From Hysterium pulicare CBS 123377 (lineage: Eukaryota > Ascomycota > Dothideomycetes > Hysteriales > Hysteriaceae), in NCBI GenBank assembly GCA_000467715.1, contig AJFK01000384.1:1-64000 (forward strand): DNA of 64,000 bases, in the 5' to 3' direction. The notes under the pieces are model-generated. The model did not search any database. It was not told the DNA's origin and was given only the letters and a program-made list of their open reading frames with translations. A program made the translations under genes and the position numbers. Position 1 is the stretch's first letter. Each line of letters begins with the position of its first letter. Below are positions 59,496-64,000 of this stretch, one piece after another.

Positions 59496-61136
59496 CTACT
59501 TAATGAGCTTGTGCCCATGGTATTTGACATTCCTCTCGTAGGAGCTTGTAGTCAGGACGCTGGATCGCTTAGGGAAATTGTCGAGGGAGACAGCATATGT
59601 CGCAACAGAATGAGCGATCAACTTGAAACCAGTCAGTCAAATCCTCAATAACGGAATCATTCGCGGTCAGTCACTTACTTTGGTGTTGACCACAAAGGCA
59701 GTCATGTTGAGATTTCCGAGATCGTCGCAAAGCTGATGATAACATGGGTCATACCAATCCCCGGGAGTCCCTCCGAACATCTCTCCTTCTTCATCGGTTT
59801 TGATTCCTTCAGCGCCTGTCGCGATTCCTCCACCGGGGATACCGTTACGGATAAAGCCATCGTAGTCGCTACGACCGTCGAAAGGGATGAATGTATAATT
59901 CAATCCCTGCTCCTCGTACCAATCAACATACAGGTTCTTCAATTCCTCAGATCCATCGGGATTGGCTGCGTTCGTCGCATTATAGATTTGGTAAACGTAA
60001 TTTGGACTTGCCATCATATCATAATCCATGAAGAGGCGGATCTTCAGGTTCTCTTCCTCGCTGAGGACGGAGACGTAGTAGTCTGAGCCCAACAGGCCTT
60101 CCTCTTCACCTGCCCACCAAGCAAAGCGCACGCAATTGTTGACGCTCCAGTTGGTCAGTTGAGTGGCGACTTCGAGAAGAGACATGGTTCCGGAGCCGTC
60201 GTCATTGATACCAGGCCCCTCGGAAACGCTATCGCTGTGAGCGCCAAGCATAACGCAGTTGTCGGGATCGCCCTGGGCGGTCTGAGCAATGATGTTGTTG
60301 GTCAGGATCGACTTGACCTCAGCGTCGATATAGGCGATCGCGTCCACGGAAGTTCCATTTTGAAGTCGTTCAATGATCGGCTTAGCTTCCGCTCCAGACA
60401 ATCCGAAGGTCGCAACGTGATAAGGTGAAGGAGCTCCAAGGGTACCCTGAACCGGATCTTCCTCGAAATTGTAAACAATCGCTGCAACTGCGCCGGCCTT
60501 TCCAGCGAATGCTGACTTGGTGCCGAAAGGACAAGTGCCACGACGGATGAATGCAATCGCCTTGGTCAAATTAGATGGATAGTCTGATTCCTCGCATCCA
60601 TCGTTCGCGACAAGTACGAGATCGCCATGAATGGGCTCCTTATCCTTGGTAGCAGGAGTTAATCCCATAGGCACTGCAGACTTGGGCACCTCGTTGCCGA
60701 GAACCAAACGAGACTCGAACACATTGCCCGACACGGCGGGAAATGACTGATTCGACAAGAAGTAATAATCCCCTAGCTCTGCGATAGTAGAGTAGATATA
60801 TGCGAGCGTTGCTGTGTGGCCTATAATAACTAATCAGCATCGACATGCGACATCACGTGTAGGATGCAAAGCCTAGGTACCATCACTCCCAATAACCCTT
60901 GTAGGATGATTATACTCGTCCTCGCCTAGTTTCGCAATCTCATACAGCTTTTTCGCTCGTTTCAATAAATTATCGCCCTTGATACTCTCCTGTAGGCGTG
61001 TAGAGTTGACAAGAAGCGTGGTGTTGACTGCTGTGGGCACTTGCGGCTTGGAGGATGAGAAGAACGGTATCTGAATAGCCGACACGCTGCCAGCAGCAGC
61101 AAGAGCAGCCAGATATAGGGAGTTGGAGAGTATCAT
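59496..61136 (-). CDS. lap2: Secreted M28 leucine aminopeptidase with PA domain (LAP2 type)
   Basis: Three exons, 60881-61136, 59679-60820 and 59496-59621, give 507 residues in frame. A signal peptide of about 20 residues (MILSNSLYLAALAAAGSVSA) precedes a propeptide-like region. A protease-associated domain spans about 140-240 (RRGTCPFGTKSAFAGKAGAV). The M28 zinc-peptidase domain has GAHSDSVSEGPGINDDGSGT with His280 and Asp292, WWAGEEEGLLGSDYY with the catalytic and binding Glu pair near 324-325, MDYDM near 351, and YHQLCDD for the last His. All metal ligands are present. The enzyme removes N-terminal amino acids from peptides outside the cell and aids nitrogen nutrition. Several N-glycosylation sites occur. 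Length and order match Aspergillus Lap2; the symbol is by family resemblance. Confidence 0.92.
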
Positions 61137-61683
61137 GGCTGCAAGATGGGGAGAGCGATGTTGTTGACGTCGAAGTCGATGACTCCGAACGAAACGCGAG
61201 GCAGGGGATGTCCGTTTCAGCCACTAAGAAGCACAGACCTCCGTGCACGTGAGCTGCAGCGAGCTACCTAATCCTCGGCGTAGGTAGCTGGCGTCAAGCT
61301 GATCCGCCGAAAGCAACACTTTCCTCCATTTACTTTCCTAATTAGGCAATGTTAACCATGTTGGCCGTCTTCGAAATCTTCCACTCTTATTTTCCCTGCG
61401 CATCTTTTGCAATTATCATCACTGGGCTATGTAGCGGACTTCAAAACCATCTCAGGGGATGTTGCGGTTTTGAGACATTCTCGGATTGATCCACCTGATA
61501 CAAATATATTCATGTTGATCCTGCAAATGCTATCTATGAAGTAGCCACGATAGGCCTTCTAGGACTAGGTTTCAAGATCTCCTTCCCCTCCTCAAGGTCA
61601 TTAATCCTGCCATCCTGATCCTACAATGCCGCCAACACTGTTCGTTGACCTTTCCAGGGCAACCTAGAGTGCATAACAGCATA

Positions 61684-61890
61684 GTTCTATTCACGAAAGC
61701 CAAACGCATGCGCAACATCGCTATAGTCCTGCGGCGTTTCGATGGGAAGTCCACGTATTAATACTGCGCCGCCATGTTCTTGGAGCTGCCGAAAGATATC
61801 TCCTGATGCTGTTCCTGATTGGACCAATCGAGGTACGCGATTGCGTGTTGCCTGCGCGAGTCGGTAGCTTGGCAACTCTCAACACTTGAT
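61684..61890 (-). pseudogene. Remnant of a TauD/TfdA-like dioxygenase
   Basis: On the minus strand a 60-residue frame includes FRQLQEHGGAVLIRGLPIET, then DYSDVAHAFGF. This is the N-terminal block of fungal TauD-like Fe(II)/2-oxoglutarate dioxygenases. No start methionine with a domain-like leader lies upstream, and the iron-binding HxD...H motif and the rest of the enzyme are absent downstream. So only about a sixth of a gene remains. It sits between the aminopeptidase and the UNC93-like gene. Confidence 0.55.
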
Positions 61891-62014
61891 CACTCAGGCG
61901 CCTTGTGGGATAGAATTTGAAGTGGAAATAGTAGTACATATAGCTGCACTGTTACTCAGAGAAAAAGATGAATAAGTTGGAAGGTTGTACAATTCGCATC
62001 TTTTGCGAGGCATC

Positions 62015-63617
62015 ATGTTGGAAAAACACGCGCAATCATCAGCAGCTGCCAACGACCTCTCTCCACAGGAAGTTGAGACCCAAGGCGCCTTGAAGAAGTA
62101 TAGCTGGTTCCGAGGAGTTTTCTTTCAAGCGACTGTCATTGGTATTGCTGCCTTCGCGGCACCAGGCCTATGGAATGCCATGCAATCTGTGGGTGCTGGT
62201 GGACAGCTTACACCCTACCTGGTCATGTATGAACACTCTCATGTAGTGCATCGGTATGGGAGCTGATGAACCGTGTAGGGCTGGAAATGCAGTGCTGTTC
62301 TCCATCATAACTATCACCTGTCTTACGGGTAGCATCTTTGCAAATCGATTCGGACACAGAGCGACCTTTGCCTTTGGGACTACAGGCTACGCGCTCTATT
62401 CTGCTGCGCTGTACACGAACAATCGCTACGGGACGGTGTGGTTCATATATGTTGGATCGGCGGCCTGCGGTGTCACGGCAGGATTGTTTTGGGCAGCCGA
62501 GGGAGCCAACATGCAGATTAATTCGGAGCCAGAGAAACGGGGGAAATACCTGGCATACTTGTTGGCATATAGGAATAGCGGATCGATCCTTGGTGGTATC
62601 ATCAATCTAGCATTCAACTACAAGGGCAAGCGAACTGGGAAGCTGGACTGGAGGACTTACATCGTGATCGTGGTGCTGCGTAAGTTCTTCGAGCTAACAT
62701 GGAAATGGAAAGGCATGCTGATGATCATAGAATGCCTAGGTCCTCTGGTAGCAATGCTACTGTCACCGCCGGAAAAGGTGCAACGACGAAACGGAACTAA
62801 AGTGCGACTCACCAAGCGGATGATACATGGCCTGGCTGAATTGAAAGCCATGGGTAAACTGACCCTCCGCAAGGGATACCTACTTCTGTAAGTTGAGATA
62901 AATTTCCAAACTATAGGGCGAGTCGCCCATTTGTTGGAACAGTGTGCCATTCTACGCCTATGTTACATGGGAACTCCCATATGAGCTCTTACCTCTACCT
63001 GTATTTCAGTGTACGCGCCCGTGCACTCGCATCCCTCGTCTCAGTTGTCGCCCAGGTTGTAGCTACGATGATGCTCGGTTCCTTTCTCGAATGGAAACGT
63101 TTCTCAATCAATCAATGAGCGAAGTATTCATATATTTTCGTGATGGGACTTATTGGGGGGTGTTGGATCTGGGGAGCCGTAGTCCAGAACAATTATAGCC
63201 ATCACAAACCGGCGCTCGATTGGGTGGATAGCGGTTTCGAGAGGGGTTGGGCGCTGTGCGTATTCTGGCAGGTCAACTTTGCTCTGACGTACAACTACGG
63301 ATATTGGCTACTCGAGTATCTCGCAGAAGAGCCAGAGGAGGTTGTTCGATATTCGTCGGCGGCTAGAGCACTAGAGGCTGCCGGGCAATGTGTGAGTCCT
63401 GGAATTAGTTCGACAACTGCGCCAGTAAGCCGTCCTAAGGTTCGCGAGATTTCGTACTGATTTCGGGTAGTTGACGGCCGCTTTGGGGATCAATTTCGCA
63501 ATATGGGGAGTTGTTGTCATTCCAGCTTATCTGGTCGTGCGCAATAATGGGGTGAAGCATGTTGGGGTGACAGCTGTCGAGGCTGAGCGAAGCGTTGAGG
63601 ACGATCGGAAAATGTGA
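62015..63617 (+). pseudogene. UNC93-like MFS transporter, frame broken
   Basis: Exons are about 62015-62226, 62279-62679, 62731-62887, 62943-63391 and 63471-63617. The product resembles fungal UNC93-like membrane proteins, with about ten helices: FFQATVIGIAAFAAPGLWNA, TCLTGSIFANRFGHRATFAF, AACGVTAGLFWAAEGANMQI, YLYLYFSVRARALASLVSVV, MGLIGGCWIWGAVVQNNYSH. Two defects are visible in exon 4. The frame shifts by one base near 62975, between FYAYVTW and SYLYLYF. A TGA at 63117-63119 replaces an expected Arg, explained by CGA to TGA. The rest of the frame, up to a normal tail at 63617, is well kept, so loss is recent. Fungal UNC93-like proteins are of uncertain transport function. Confidence 0.75.
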
Positions 63618-64000
63618 GAGATGGAGATGTTCAGACGAAGCACAGACCTGTTTTCAGCCACCTTGCATCCACCGATCCTCTTCCAACATCACGAACTACC
63701 CTCGACTGATTGCTTGCGTCAAGATAACGACACATCCAAGAAACGATCTTCTTCGCGTTGAATGAAACGCAGAGATTACTCTCCGCCTGTCTATTCGTTC
63801 GTGAGACGCCGGTTCGCTTCGTATCCTTCGTCAGCCCTTCTCCATCATGCATTAGACAGCTACTCAGCCTTTGATATTGCAGCAACAGTTGTCTTGTCCA
63901 TTCCATTTCCAGGATGTGCACCTCTTTTCTTTCTCAGTTTCTCTATCTACATGTTACATTCTATATCCCTTGGCAATAGCACAGGCCGATATGGCGATGC
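63618..64000. other. Right edge, no gene seen
   Basis: A 96-codon minus-strand frame (63631-63921) has no recognisable features. The sequence is cut by the window end. Confidence 0.4.

Noticed and set aside
50885-61136. Secondary-metabolite gene cluster
   Set aside because: An amidase, hydrolase, glycosidase, ThDP enzyme and peptidase are present, but no polyketide synthase, peptide synthetase, terpene cyclase or pathway regulator is visible.
1-64000. Transposons or retroelement copies
   Set aside because: No transposase, reverse transcriptase or integrase motifs, and no long terminal or inverted repeats, were noticed by eye. Short repeats found are simple tandem arrays.

Overview
The window looks like a chromosome segment of a filamentous ascomycete (Pezizomycotina). 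Introns are short (about 45-100 bp) with GTAAGT/GTATGT donors and YAG acceptors. The gene set is fungal: HOS3-type histone deacetylase, appendage-less AP-2 beta, a HET-domain protein, a rhodopsin-like membrane protein and small cysteine-containing secreted proteins. I cannot fix the class; Leotiomycetes or Dothideomycetes would both fit. I recognised no tRNA, rRNA, CRISPR array, retroelement or DNA transposon.

Layout. 0-3 kb: a five-exon secreted protein with an apple-like end, then a decayed F-box gene. 3.6-13.4 kb: a housekeeping block (HOS3 deacetylase, DUF1774 membrane protein, AP-2 beta adaptin, EMC4). 13.7-28 kb: an accessory island of five intact single-exon kinase-like paralogues plus one remnant; between them lie an APC permease and a rhodopsin-like gene, both with broken frames. 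28.2-35.8 kb: queuine tRNA-ribosyltransferase with a 10-nt micro-exon, a tandem GFA-domain protein, a HET protein and a Cuz1/ZFAND1-type AN1 protein. 36-44.4 kb: a broken GNAT gene, a large secreted DUF5695 protein, and a gene-poor stretch with small secreted-protein genes. 44.5-64 kb: an F-box-like protein, a NodB-type deacetylase, a 14-TM MFS transporter divergent from an amidase, an HSL-type hydrolase, GH16, a ThDP enzyme, an M28 aminopeptidase, a TauD remnant and a broken UNC93-like transporter.

Working together. The most unusual part is the kinase-like cluster. All five copies keep the phosphotransfer residues (VxK lysine, HGD...N, DFG/DYG), but HRD is changed to HGD. A short motif (TTCACAATR) lies about 135-240 bp before the start of each copy, and one copy has six exact-length 13-bp tandem repeats just upstream. 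At 46-52 kb the allantoinase-like deacetylase, transporter and amidase could form a small amide or ureide catabolic group. Many genes in the accessory parts carry one stop or frame break, mostly explicable by C-to-T change, so this looks like a fast-decaying region between conserved blocks. Several gene models below (apple-like protein, TGT, small secreted protein at 40.8-41.3 kb, GH16, M28, ThDP enzyme) were assembled from exons by hand and close in frame.
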